Origin: Tritonibacter litoralis
Lineage (GTDB): Bacteria > Pseudomonadota > Alphaproteobacteria > Rhodobacterales > Rhodobacteraceae
Assembly (NCBI RefSeq): GCF_009496005.1
Contig: NZ_WIBF01000001.1
Location: 124,001-188,000, forward strand
DNA: 64,000 nucleotides
Direction: 5' to 3'
The position numbers and the translations under genes are program-made. Under the pieces are notes generated by a model. It had not been told where the DNA came from and searched no databases. It saw only the letters and a list, made by a program, of their open reading frames with translations. This document shows, piece after piece, positions 8,396 through 16,821 of the stretch. The stretch's first letter is position 1. Every line of letters begins with the position of its first letter.

Positions 8396-9703
8396 TTACG
8401 CCAGCATGACCATCGGGTTTTCGAGGTTATCGACGATGGCTTTCAGCAGGTCTGCGCCCACGGCCCCGTCGATCACGCGGTGGTCAACAGACATGGTCAC
8501 GCTCATGACAGTGGCCACGGTCAATTCGCCATCTGCCCCGACAACCGGCTTTTTAACACCGGCGCCCACAGCCAGGATGCCTGCGTGTGGCGGGTTAACA
8601 ATGGCGTCGAAATTGTCGATGCCGAACATGCCGAGGTTGGAGATCGCAAAGGAGCCGCCCTGATATTCATGAGGGGCCAGCTTGCGTTCGCGCGCGCGTT
8701 TGGCGAGGTCTTTCATCTCAACCGACAGGGCCGAGAGGGACTTCATGTCTGCGTCCTGAAGAACCGGGGTGAACAACCCCCCTTCGATGGCAACCGCAAC
8801 GGCCACATCCGACGGTTTCAACTGCAGAACCCGATCGCCTGCCCAGACCGCATTAGCGGCAGGCACAGCCTGCAGCGCATTGGCGAGCGCCTTGATGATG
8901 AAGTCGTTGACCGAGAGTTTCACGCCGCGCCCCTCAAGCTGTTTGTTCAGCTGAGAGCGGAATTTCAGCAGCGCATCCAGCTGGATGTCACGGCGCAGGT
9001 AGAAATGCGGGATGGTCTGTTTGGCTTCTGACAGGCGCGCCGCGATGGTCTTGCGCATACCGTCGAGTTTGACCTCTTCGTAGTCGCGGCCTTCGTACAT
9101 TTTGGCAACCATATCGGCCGAAGGACCAGAGGGTGCAGCAGCAGCGGCCGGGGCCGGAGCAGCAGCGGCGGGAGCGGCAGCAGCTTTCGGCGCGGCAGTT
9201 GCGTTTTCAACGTCCGCCTTGATGATACGACCACGCGGGCCTGAGCCTGCGATGGTGCTGAGGTCCAGACCCTTGTCAGCCGCAATGCGACGCGCCAGAG
9301 GCGACGCAAAGATGCGGGTGCCATCGGCTGCTGCAGGTGCCGCTGGGGCAGGGGCTGCTGCTGCCGGTGTGGCGGCTTTCTCGGCGGCCGCTGGGGCCTC
9401 CTCGGCAGCCGCTGCGGCAGGGGCCGCGGTTCCGGCGGCGGCAATGTCGTCTGCGCTTTCACCGTCTTCCAGCAGGACTGCGATCAGCGTGTTGACTTTG
9501 ACCCCTTCGCTACCTTCTTCGATGAGGATTTTGCCAACAGTGCCTTCGTCCACGGCTTCGAATTCCATGGTGGCTTTGTCGGTTTCAATCTCGGCCAACA
9601 GGTCGCCAGACGAAACAGTGTCGCCTTCTTTGACGAGCCATTTCGCCAGGGTGCCTTCCTCCATGGTGGGAGAGAGGGCGGGCATGAGTACTTCGATGGG
9701 CAT
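8396..9703 (-). CDS. pdhC: pyruvate dehydrogenase E2, dihydrolipoamide acetyltransferase
   Basis: This 435-residue E2 forms the core of the pyruvate dehydrogenase complex and passes the acetyl group to CoA. It has one N-terminal lipoyl domain with lipoylated K43 in [11 protein letters not shown], an Ala/Pro-rich linker at about residues 90-130, and a peripheral subunit-binding domain ([19 protein letters not shown]). A second Ala/Pro linker leads to the catalytic domain, which ends with the active-site motif [10 protein letters not shown] 9703 is preceded by AAGGGAAG. It is the last gene of the operon and is separated from pdhB by an unrelated small gene. E3 is encoded elsewhere (lpdA at 30.5 kb). 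Confidence 0.96.
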   Translation of the reverse strand: MPIEVLMPALSPTMEEGTLAKWLVKEGDTVSSGDLLAEIETDKATMEFEAVDEGTVGKILIEEGSEGVKVNTLIAVLLEDGESADDIAAAGTAAPAAAAAEEAPAAAEKAATPAAAAPAPAAPAAADGTRIFASPLARRIAADKGLDLSTIAGSGPRGRIIKADVENATAAPKAAAAPAAAAPAPAAAAAPSGPSADMVAKMYEGRDYEEVKLDGMRKTIAARLSEAKQTIPHFYLRRDIQLDALLKFRSQLNKQLEGRGVKLSVNDFIIKALANALQAVPAANAVWAGDRVLQLKPSDVAVAVAIEGGLFTPVLQDADMKSLSALSVEMKDLAKRARERKLAPHEYQGGSFAISNLGMFGIDNFDAIVNPPHAGILAVGAGVKKPVVGADGELTVATVMSVTMSVDHRVIDGAVGADLLKAIVDNLENPMVMLA

Positions 9704-9721
9704 CTTTCTAGCTTCCCTTAA

Positions 9722-10153
9722 TCACGCCATGTCCTGAGACATGTGTTCGATTTCGAATTCTTTATGCGCCACAAAGGAAAGCTCATGCTCCCGTAACGAC
9801 AAAAGAAATAACTGATGATCCCTAACGCTGTCATCAAACGGGGCTTTGACGGCGTCGAAAATGGCTTGAATCGTTGGCGACGTTGTCGAGCGGTTGAAGA
9901 ACCCTTTTGGCTGGTTGGCCATGGGAGCATCTTGCAAGCTTTCGCGGGTGATTTGCCCGCCGTCTGATCCAAAAACATCCTCTGACATGGTCAAGCCGAT
10001 AACATCTGAAAAACGAAGTTTGAGGCCATCGTCCAATCCAGCGCTGCGCAGGTGCACAGTGAGCGTTCCGCGTTCGAAAGCATAGCTTTCCAACACGACA
10101 AAACGTCCGTGTTCTGCCGACAGCTTGAGGTTTGTTTCGATGGCCTCAAACAT
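9722..10153 (-). CDS. hypothetical protein inside the pdh operon
   Basis: A 143-residue protein that I do not recognise sits between pdhB and pdhC on the same strand. Only 3 bases separate it from the pdhB stop (TGATCCATG), and 18 bases separate its stop from the pdhC start, so it must be co-transcribed. The sequence (MFEAIETNLKLSAEHGRF...) looks like a soluble mixed alpha/beta protein without signal peptide, membrane segment or cysteine. The gene is visibly more AT-rich than its neighbours, which suggests later insertion. It is not a lipoyl, BCDH or E3-binding domain. It could be a regulator or stability factor of the complex, or a passenger. Confidence 0.75.
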   Translation of the reverse strand: MFEAIETNLKLSAEHGRFVVLESYAFERGTLTVHLRSAGLDDGLKLRFSDVIGLTMSEDVFGSDGGQITRESLQDAPMANQPKGFFNRSTTSPTIQAIFDAVKAPFDDSVRDHQLFLLSLREHELSFVAHKEFEIEHMSQDMA

Positions 10154-10156
10154 GGA

Positions 10157-11533
10157 TCAGCGATAGGTGACTTGTTTCACGGCCGCGACCACTTCGTCGG
10201 CGGTGATCAGCGCGTGTTTTTCGAGGTTCGCGGCATAGGGCATTGGCACGTCCTTGCCGGTGCAGGTCACAACAGGTGCATCCAGATAGTCAAACGCCTC
10301 GCGCTGCACTTCTGAGGCGATGTAAGACCCAACAGAGCCTTGCGGCCAGCCTTCCTCAACAGTGACCAGACGGTTGGTCTTGCGCACGGATTGCAACACG
10401 GTGGGCAGGTCCATCGGGCGCAGGGTGCGCAGATCGATCACCTCGGCCGAGATCCCTTCCGCTGCCAGCTTGTCCGCCGCTTCCAGCGCATAGGTCATGC
10501 CGATGCCAAAGGAGACGATGGTGACATCCGTGCCTTCGCGCCAGATGCGGGCCTTGCCAAAGGGAATGGTGAAATCATCCAGTTTCGGAACCTCAAAGGA
10601 CTTGCCATAAAGGATCTCGTTTTCCAGGAAGATCACCGGGTTGTTGTCGCGGATCGCGGTCTTCATCAGACCTTTGGCGTCAGCGGCAGAGTAGGGCATC
10701 ACCACCTTCAGGCCGGGGATCTGCATGTACCATGCGGCATAGTCCTGGGAGTGCTGGGCCGCCACGCGGGCTGCGGCACCGTTGGGACCGCGGAAGACCA
10801 TGGGCGCACCCATCTGGCCGCCAGACATATACAAGGTCTTGGCCGCAGAGTTGATCAGGTGGTCGATCGCCTGCATGGCAAAGTTGAAGGTCATGAATTC
10901 CACGATCGGACGCAGACCGCCAAAGGCCGCGCCGGTGGCGATGCCTGCAAAGCCGTGCTCTGTGATCGGCGTGTCGATGACACGTTTGGAACCAAATTCA
11001 TCCAACAGACCTTGGGAGACTTTATACGCCCCCTGATATTCGGCGACTTCCTCGCCCATCAGGAACACAGTATCGTCGCCGCGCATCTCTTCGGCCATGG
11101 CGTCGCGAAGGGCTTCCCGGACCGTCATGGTGACCATTTCGGTGCCTGCCGGATAATCCGGGGTCAGCTCCACCACTTCAACCGAAGCCGCGGCAGCAGC
11201 GACGGGCGCTGCGGGCACCGCAGGTGCCTCTGCGGCCGGCGCTTCTGTTGCCGCCGCAGGCGCAGATGCCGCTGAGGCGTCATATGTTTCGCCTTCTTCG
11301 ACCAGCACCGCGATCGGCGTGTTCACTTTTACACCTTCGGAACCTTCCGCAATGAAGATGGCGCCAACAACGCCCTCATCGACCGCTTCAAACTCCATGG
11401 TGGCTTTGTCGGTTTCGATCTCCGCCAGGATATCGCCCGAGTTTACGGTATCGCCTTCTTTCACCAGCCATTTGGCCAGAGTACCCTCTTCCATCGTAGG
11501 GGACAGGGCGGGCATCAGGATTTCAGTTGCCAT
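10157..11533 (-). CDS. pdhB: pyruvate dehydrogenase E1 beta subunit with lipoyl domain
   Basis: This 458-residue E1-beta is longer than the usual 330 because it carries its own N-terminal lipoyl domain (K43 in [11 protein letters not shown], nearly identical to that of E2) and an Ala/Pro-rich hinge. The transketolase-like pyrimidine and C-terminal domains follow ([39 protein letters not shown]). Lipoylated E1-beta is known from alphaproteobacteria. With PdhA it decarboxylates pyruvate using thiamine diphosphate. It starts 14 bases after pdhA on the same strand and has a start-proximal AGGAG-like site. Confidence 0.96.
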   Translation of the reverse strand: MATEILMPALSPTMEEGTLAKWLVKEGDTVNSGDILAEIETDKATMEFEAVDEGVVGAIFIAEGSEGVKVNTPIAVLVEEGETYDASAASAPAAATEAPAAEAPAVPAAPVAAAAASVEVVELTPDYPAGTEMVTMTVREALRDAMAEEMRGDDTVFLMGEEVAEYQGAYKVSQGLLDEFGSKRVIDTPITEHGFAGIATGAAFGGLRPIVEFMTFNFAMQAIDHLINSAAKTLYMSGGQMGAPMVFRGPNGAAARVAAQHSQDYAAWYMQIPGLKVVMPYSAADAKGLMKTAIRDNNPVIFLENEILYGKSFEVPKLDDFTIPFGKARIWREGTDVTIVSFGIGMTYALEAADKLAAEGISAEVIDLRTLRPMDLPTVLQSVRKTNRLVTVEEGWPQGSVGSYIASEVQREAFDYLDAPVVTCTGKDVPMPYAANLEKHALITADEVVAAVKQVTYR

Positions 11534-11547
11534 GTCTTAGGTTCTCC

Positions 11548-12537
11548 TCAGGCGTAAATGTCGGTCCACAGTTCTTCCAGAGCCGGTTCCGGGCTCTCTT
11601 TGGAAAACTCTGCCGCCTGGTTGACGATGTCTTTGATCTCTTTGTCTATCGCTTTCAGATCTTCTTCTGATGCGTGTTTGCCGGTCAGCAGCATGTCACG
11701 TACCTGTTCGATCGGATCACGCTCTTCGCGCATCTTCTGCACCTCCTCGCGGGTCCGGTATTTCGCCGGGTCCGACATGGAGTGACCGCGATAGCGGTAG
11801 GTCTTCACCTCAAGGATATAAGGCCCTTTGCCGGCGCGGCAGTGGGCAACAGCGCGTTCGCCGGCTTCCTTGACGGTCAGGACGTTCATGCCGTCCACCT
11901 CTTCACCTGCGATGCCATATGAAGCGCCACGTTCCCACAGGGAAGGCGATTTGGTCGACCGCTGAACGCTGGTGCCCATAGCGTATTGGTTGTTCTCGAT
12001 CACAAAGACAACCGGCAGCTCCCAGAGCTGCGCCATATTATAGGTCTCATAGACCTGGCCCTGGTTGGCAGCGCCATCCCCGAAATAGGTGAAGGTCACG
12101 CGACCGTTGTCTTGATATTTATCGGCAAAGGCCAGACCGGCGCCCAGCGGCACCTGCGCGCCAACGATGCCGTGACCGCCATAGAAATGCTTCTCTTTCG
12201 AGAACATATGCATGGAGCCGCCTTTGCCTTTGGACAGGCCGCCTTCACGGCCGGTCAGCTCGGCCATCACGCCGCCTGGATCCATGCCGCAGGCCAGCAT
12301 ATGGCCGTGATCACGATAGGAGGTAATCCGCTTGTCGCCTTCTTCAGCGGCGGCCTCCAGACCAACCACAACGGCTTCCTGACCGATATACAGGTGGCAA
12401 AAGCCCCCGATCAGCCCCATGCCATACAGTTGACCGGCCTTTTCTTCGAATCGGCGGATCAAAAGCATTTCGCGGTAATAGTGTTTCAGCTCATCGGCGG
12501 AAACATTTGATTTCGCAGTCGTTTTCCTAGCGGCCAT
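11548..12537 (-). CDS. pdhA: pyruvate dehydrogenase E1 alpha subunit
   Basis: PdhA is the thiamine-diphosphate-binding subunit of pyruvate dehydrogenase, 329 residues. The motif GDGAANQGQVYETYNMAQLW binds the diphosphate through Mg2+, and the phosphorylation-loop-like region YRYRGHSMSDPAKYRT is typical of E1-alpha. It is the first gene of the operon pdhA-pdhB-unknown-pdhC. An 18-bp palindrome lies 28 bases upstream of the start and is shared with lpdA, so the two loci are probably regulated together. Confidence 0.96.
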   Translation of the reverse strand: MAARKTTAKSNVSADELKHYYREMLLIRRFEEKAGQLYGMGLIGGFCHLYIGQEAVVVGLEAAAEEGDKRITSYRDHGHMLACGMDPGGVMAELTGREGGLSKGKGGSMHMFSKEKHFYGGHGIVGAQVPLGAGLAFADKYQDNGRVTFTYFGDGAANQGQVYETYNMAQLWELPVVFVIENNQYAMGTSVQRSTKSPSLWERGASYGIAGEEVDGMNVLTVKEAGERAVAHCRAGKGPYILEVKTYRYRGHSMSDPAKYRTREEVQKMREERDPIEQVRDMLLTGKHASEEDLKAIDKEIKDIVNQAAEFSKESPEPALEELWTDIYA

Positions 12538-12564
12538 AGCGGCGGGCTCCCCCTTCTGGCAAGA

Positions 12565-12582
12565 TAGTTTAGTGTTAAACTA
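12565..12582 (-). promoter_or_regulatory. palindromic operator upstream of pdhA (TAGTTTA-N4-TAAACTA)
   Basis: The sequence TAGTTTA-GTGT-TAAACTA is a perfect 7+7 inverted repeat centred about 37 bases upstream of the pdhA start. The same arms with the same spacing occur upstream of lpdA at 30468-30485, the only other copy I found in the window. It is likely a binding site for a dimeric regulator of PDH genes; the protein is not identified. Confidence 0.75.
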
Positions 12583-12911
12583 ATTCATAAAGCATTTCCC
12601 GCGCCAATGCGAGTGATAATCTTGCGCAATTTTGAGTTGTGCGCGATCCATACGCGGTTTTGCGGGTTTAATATGCAAATTGGGGTTTTAGCCCCAAAGG
12701 CTTAACGATGGTTTTCCGGTCTATTTGCGCACAGTCGGGGGAACGGCCAACGCTGGTCCAACAAAGGGTCCGTTGGGATAAAAGCCTACAGCACCGACCG
12801 GGCCATGGGCAATTGGCTGATTGTGGCACGGACAGATGATGTGTAGCCAAAACCCTTGGGCACAGCCGCAATTGGTCAGCTGCGCGATGGGGATTTCGAT
12901 ACAGGAAATGA
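12583..12911. other. intergenic region between ftsB-like gene and pdhA operator
   Basis: About 330 bases with no supported gene. A minus-strand frame (12668-12970) overlaps the ftsB-like gene in another register and shows no family resemblance. Short fragments are open on the plus strand but interrupted, so a decayed gene is possible but unproven. The pdh promoter must lie at the left end. Confidence 0.5.
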
Positions 12912-13211
12912 TTAGCGGATGACCAGCTCATCCGGGCGCACCAGCCCCAGAACCGAGCGCGCCTGCTCATCCAGAAGATCCAGGTCCAGGTAATTGTCCG
13001 ACAGGCGATGGGTCAGGTTTTCCATCTGGGCGATGTCCTGAGTCAACCGGCCAAGATCGCTGCGCAGGCTTGCGGTTTCCGCTTCAATTTCCACCCGCCG
13101 AAACAGGCCATAATCCCCTTGGATCGCCGCAAAGGTGAAATAGGCGCTGAGGCCAAAAGAAACTGCAAAAAAGAGAAACGCACCCAAATTGGGACGGTTG
13201 CCGCGTGTCAC
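12912..13211 (-). CDS. septum formation initiator, FtsB/DivIC-like
   Basis: A 99-residue bitopic membrane protein with a short cytoplasmic N-terminus, one membrane segment at about residues 10-30 (LGAFLFFAVSFGLSAYFTFAA), and a periplasmic coiled coil (ETASLRSDLGRLTQDIAQMENLT region). The C-terminal DEQARSVLGLVRPDELVIR end is typical of FtsB/DivIC. It would act in the FtsQLB divisome complex. The start is GTG with a weak ribosome-binding site. It lies upstream of pdhA on the same strand, an arrangement common in alphaproteobacteria, but a long gap and the pdhA operator separate them here. Confidence 0.85.
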   Translation of the reverse strand: MTRGNRPNLGAFLFFAVSFGLSAYFTFAAIQGDYGLFRRVEIEAETASLRSDLGRLTQDIAQMENLTHRLSDNYLDLDLLDEQARSVLGLVRPDELVIR

Positions 13212-13496
13212 GTTGGATCGCCTGTCTAACTAACTGCTATAAGCCAACTCCGCCACTTGTGCCTCGACGGGTTAACTGTTGATTAACTTTTTGTATTTGC
13301 ATCGTTTTTCGATGTCTCTGATAACTATGCCACAGGGCGGTGGCTTTGTGAATTGCTAAAATTCTATTGATGAAAATTTGCGGTTTTGCTGCGCCTCAAA
13401 GAACATTTTGAAGGGATCACGTCCGGTGTACCCTGACCCAAGACCCCAATGGGCTCTGCGCTTGAACTTTGATGAGGCGGTCACTAGCCTGTTATT

Positions 13497-14132
13497 ATGA
13501 CCAATATATTTGATCGGTTTTCCAACGCATTCCCGGGCGCGGATTTCCCAAATAACCTGTTTTATGAATATGAATACGCCTTGCGGTTTGAACTGGGCGG
13601 AGAAGAGGTGACATTTGCGCGCCCCCTAAAACGGTTCATTCAGGCGTTTGAACGGGCCGATCAGGTGGCGGCAGATCTGTTTCGCGATACGGCGACACTC
13701 TGGCTGTTCTGTGCCTCTTATGGCGAGGAGGCGCCGCCTCCAATGCGGCTCGAAGAATTTGCGCTCTGCAACCTGCCCAAATCGCGCTTTTCCTATTTGG
13801 GCGCTCTGGATCAAAGTGCCGATCCCGGAGTGGATACCGATTTGGGACCTGTGTTTCGCCATTGGGACTGTGCACAGATCGACAGACAGGATCAACTGCG
13901 CGAGGTGCTGTGGCTTGGGCTCGGTGGCGAAGTTGGGGTTCGCCCCGCGTCGGAGGTTCAGATCTATTTGGCGGATGTGGAACTCGGGCTGGTGCTGCAT
14001 CCCTATGATGACCGCGGCATGGATGTGGCCGCCTTGGATCGGGCATCGCTCGCACCGCTGTATCATGCGCACCGGCCCTGGTTGCTGGACTACAACCGAG
14101 CAGAGATGGATGCACAGTTTGCCGATCCCTAA
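13497..14132 (+). CDS. DUF3885 domain protein
   Basis: A 211-residue protein of unknown function. The C-terminal part, with YDDRGMDVAALDRASLAPLY and then WLLDYNRAEMDAQF, fits the DUF3885 pattern (a Y-D-D-R-G-x-D block followed by WLLDY). The N-terminal half is acidic and without membrane segments. The gene stands alone between the ftsB-like gene and the convergent pgk. The start at ATG 13497 has only a weak upstream ribosome-binding site, so an alternative start is possible. Confidence 0.75.
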   Translation: MTNIFDRFSNAFPGADFPNNLFYEYEYALRFELGGEEVTFARPLKRFIQAFERADQVAADLFRDTATLWLFCASYGEEAPPPMRLEEFALCNLPKSRFSYLGALDQSADPGVDTDLGPVFRHWDCAQIDRQDQLREVLWLGLGGEVGVRPASEVQIYLADVELGLVLHPYDDRGMDVAALDRASLAPLYHAHRPWLLDYNRAEMDAQFADP

Positions 14133-14184
14133 CGGGGGCCGGAACGTGGGCTATTGTCCTCGAACCTTTGTCCCAAACGCAACC

Positions 14185-14259
14185 GCGCCGCGCGTCAGCG
14201 CGGCGCTTGGCCCAAGTCTGTTGGGCTGCCCGAAGGCGGTCCATAAGGACGCGGGAGCC
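14185..14259. repeat. 3'-end repeat element, copy A (after pgk)
   Basis: A perfect 9-bp hairpin GCGCCGCGC-N4-GCGCGGCGC is followed by the palindrome TTGGCCCAA and, about 40 bases on, by GCGGGAGCC. A second copy with the same order is at 23005-23085. On the minus strand the element starts 18 or so bases after the pgk stop, so it is in the 3' untranslated region. It may act as a terminator or mRNA stabiliser. Confidence 0.75.
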
Positions 14260-14276
14260 CCACGCCCTCACATATT

Positions 14277-15455
14277 TTACTTTTCCAGCGCGGCGACACC
14301 GGGCAAGGTCTTGCCCTCCATCCACTCCAAAAACGCACCGCCCGCAGTTGAGATATAGGTAAAGCTTTCCGCCGCGCCGGCCTGGTTCAGGGCGGCCACG
14401 GTGTCGCCGCCACCGGCCACGGATGTGAGCGTGCCGGCTTTGGTTAGCTCCGCCGCTTTGGAGGCGGCCGCATTGGTGGCCGCGTCAAAGGGCGTGATTT
14501 CAAAAGCCCCCATGGGCCCGTTCCAGATCAGCGTCTTGGAGGCGGCCAGAACCTCGGCCACGGCCTCAACCGTTGCGGGGCCCGCATCCAGGATCATTGC
14601 ATCTGCGGGGCAGGCGTCGGCTGCGACGGTTTCATTGTCTGCACCCGCCTTGAACTCACGCGCCACAACCACGTCGGTGGGCAGAACAATGGTGCAGCCG
14701 GCGGTGTTGGCTTTTTCCAGGATCTCAACCGCGGTGCCGGTCATATCGTGTTCACACAGCGACTTGCCCACATCGATGCCTTGGGCGGCCAGAAACGTAT
14801 TGGCCATGCCGCCGCCGATCACCAGATTGTCGACCTTGGCCACCAGATTGCCCAACAGCTCCAGCTTGGTCGACACTTTGGCCCCGCCCACAACTGCGGT
14901 CACCGGGCGCTCCGGCTGACCCAGCGCGCTTTCTAGGGCGGTCAGCTCGGCCTGCATCAAACGACCGGCACAATTGGGCAGCAGCTTTGCCACGCCTTCG
15001 GTGGAGGCATGTGCCCGATGCGCCGCCGAGAAGGCGTCGTTGCAGTAGATATCACCCAGCGTGGCCAGAAAACCAGCCATCTGCGGGTCATTGGCCTCTT
15101 CCATCGCGCTAAAGCGGGTGTTTTCCACCAGCACAATCGCATCGGCGGGCAGGGCGTCAATCGCCTCACGGCTGGGGCGTTCAATAAATGTGACTGATGT
15201 GCCAAAGGCCGCTTCGAGCGCGGGAACCAACGGTTTCAGCGACAGTTCCGGCACGACCTTGCCTTTGGGGCGGCCAAAATGCGCCAGCATAATCGCAGAG
15301 CCGCCTTTGGCGCGGATATCGGCGATGGTCGGGGCGATGCGGCGGATGCGGGTGTCGTCGGTCACGCGGCCGTCCTCGACCGGGACATTAATGTCAACAC
15401 GCACCAGAACCCGTTTCCCGTTCAGATCCATATCATCCAATGAATTCCAACCCAT
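14277..15455 (-). CDS. pgk: phosphoglycerate kinase
   Basis: Pgk interconverts 1,3-bisphosphoglycerate + ADP and 3-phosphoglycerate + ATP. The 392-residue product has the N-terminal substrate-binding motif [25 protein letters not shown], and the C-terminal nucleotide-binding region WNGPMGAFE and [12 protein letters not shown] 15455 is chosen because AGGAG lies 7 bases upstream; a TTG 6 bases earlier is less likely. The gene is monocistronic. gap and tkt are in the same window but not adjacent. Confidence 0.97.
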   Translation of the reverse strand: MGWNSLDDMDLNGKRVLVRVDINVPVEDGRVTDDTRIRRIAPTIADIRAKGGSAIMLAHFGRPKGKVVPELSLKPLVPALEAAFGTSVTFIERPSREAIDALPADAIVLVENTRFSAMEEANDPQMAGFLATLGDIYCNDAFSAAHRAHASTEGVAKLLPNCAGRLMQAELTALESALGQPERPVTAVVGGAKVSTKLELLGNLVAKVDNLVIGGGMANTFLAAQGIDVGKSLCEHDMTGTAVEILEKANTAGCTIVLPTDVVVAREFKAGADNETVAADACPADAMILDAGPATVEAVAEVLAASKTLIWNGPMGAFEITPFDAATNAAASKAAELTKAGTLTSVAGGGDTVAALNQAGAAESFTYISTAGGAFLEWMEGKTLPGVAALEK

Positions 15456-15657
15456 GCCCAACTCCTTTGGCTCAATCGGCAGTGATAACTAACGGGGTCT
15501 GTTTCGGGTCTTTTTGTCCATCCGTCAATGCTGGCGTGCCGGCGCAAGGGCGACTTGTCGCTTTGGATGCCGCACAGGGCCATTATTGCGCCTTGGCAAT
15601 CCTGCGCGCGCGGCTTAACACTCCTTGTCAATATTACTACATTCTGAGGAGGGCCCT

Positions 15658-16164
15658 ATGGCCGAGATCAAGGATCCCGAAAACACAATCATCATCGAGC
15701 TCAAAGGCGGCAATGTGGTGATCGAACTGCTGCCTGATGTGGCCCCCAAACATTCCGAGCGTATGAAAGAGCTGGCGCGCGGCGGTGAATATGACAATGT
15801 CTGTTTCCACCGTGTGATCGATGGCTTTATGGCGCAGACCGGTGATGTGGCCAATGGCGACATGGAAGACGGGTTCAACATCCGTATGGCGGGCACCGGT
15901 GGCTCGTCCATGCCGGATCTGCCGGCCGAGTTCTCGAAACTGCCGCATGACCGTGGAACCCTGGGTGCGGCGCGTTCGGCCAACCCGAACTCTGCCAATT
16001 CGCAGTTCTTCATCAACTTCAGCGACAACCACTTTCTGAACGGTCAATACACCGTTTATGGCCGTGTGATCGAAGGCATGGAACATGTGGACGCGATCAC
16101 CCGCGGTGAGCCGCCTGCGGAGCCCGATCGCATGATCAGCGTCAAGGTGGCGGCAGATGCGTAA
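15658..16164 (+). CDS. peptidyl-prolyl cis-trans isomerase, cytoplasmic cyclophilin
   Basis: A 168-residue cyclophilin that isomerises X-Pro bonds. ATG 15658 follows GAGGAGG at 15646-15652. No signal peptide is present, so it should be cytoplasmic. Cyclophilin signatures are FHRVIDGFMAQTGD (catalytic Arg), NSANSQFFINF and GQYTVYGRVIEGM. It overlaps the second cyclophilin by 8 bases in a different frame, and the two are about 60% alike by eye, so they look like a tandem duplication. Confidence 0.94.
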   Translation: MAEIKDPENTIIIELKGGNVVIELLPDVAPKHSERMKELARGGEYDNVCFHRVIDGFMAQTGDVANGDMEDGFNIRMAGTGGSSMPDLPAEFSKLPHDRGTLGAARSANPNSANSQFFINFSDNHFLNGQYTVYGRVIEGMEHVDAITRGEPPAEPDRMISVKVAADA

Positions 16165-16711
16165 GCTTGTTGCAGCAGCGCTGGCGGTTTTGACCGCCGG
16201 CCCCGCGCTGGCCTCGGGGCTGACCATTGATGTCACCGGCGAAGGCGCCAATGGCACCATCACCGTGGATCTGTTCGAAGATGTGGCCCCCGGCCATGTG
16301 GAGCGGATCACCACGCTGGCGGCGGAAGGCAAATATGATGGCGTGGTGTTTCACCGCGTGATCGACGGCTTTATGGCGCAGACCGGTGATGTGGAACATG
16401 GCAAGATCGGCGCGGACCTGCGGCGCGCAGGCACCGGTGGATCGGATCTGCCGGATCTGAAACAAGAGTTTTCGGACCTGCCGTTTGATCGCGGTGTGAT
16501 TGGCATGGCGCGGGCGCAAAACCCCAACAGTGCGAATTCCCAATTCTTTATCATGTTTGACCCGGGCTATTTCCTGAACGGCCAATATACCGTTGTGGGC
16601 AAAGTCACCGGCGGCATGGATGTTGTGGATGCGATCAAACGCGGCACCGGTCCAAATGGCGCGGTGATTGGCCAGCCGGATCAGATGTCCAAAGTTTCAG
16701 TGACCGAGTAA
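16157..16711 (+). CDS. peptidyl-prolyl cis-trans isomerase, periplasmic cyclophilin
   Basis: A 184-residue cyclophilin with an N-terminal signal peptide (MRKLVAAALAVLTAGPALAS), so it should act in the periplasm on exported proteins. It has FHRVIDGFMAQTGD and NSANSQFFIMF. The start lies within the last codons of the cytoplasmic paralogue (8-base overlap), which implies translational coupling. A strong terminator follows at 16758. Confidence 0.94.
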   Translation: MRKLVAAALAVLTAGPALASGLTIDVTGEGANGTITVDLFEDVAPGHVERITTLAAEGKYDGVVFHRVIDGFMAQTGDVEHGKIGADLRRAGTGGSDLPDLKQEFSDLPFDRGVIGMARAQNPNSANSQFFIMFDPGYFLNGQYTVVGKVTGGMDVVDAIKRGTGPNGAVIGQPDQMSKVSVTE

Positions 16712-16757
16712 CGGGCGCCGTAGTCAGATCCACAGGGTCTGATCGGCAGAATAGTCC

Positions 16758-16790
16758 AAGCGCATCCCCAGGGGTGCGCTTGTTTTTTTT
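16758..16790 (+). terminator. intrinsic terminator after the cyclophilin pair
   Basis: AAGCGCA-N10-TGCGCTT is followed by G and eight T residues. The T run is followed directly by nine G residues (16791-16799). Confidence 0.85.
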
Positions 16791-16821
16791 GGGGGGGGGC
16801 ACAGGCCCCCGCAGACCTGCA

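Noticed and set aside
12668-12970. 100-codon minus-strand frame left of the ftsB-like gene
   Set aside because: It overlaps the ftsB-like gene out of frame and has no coherent pattern of conserved residues.
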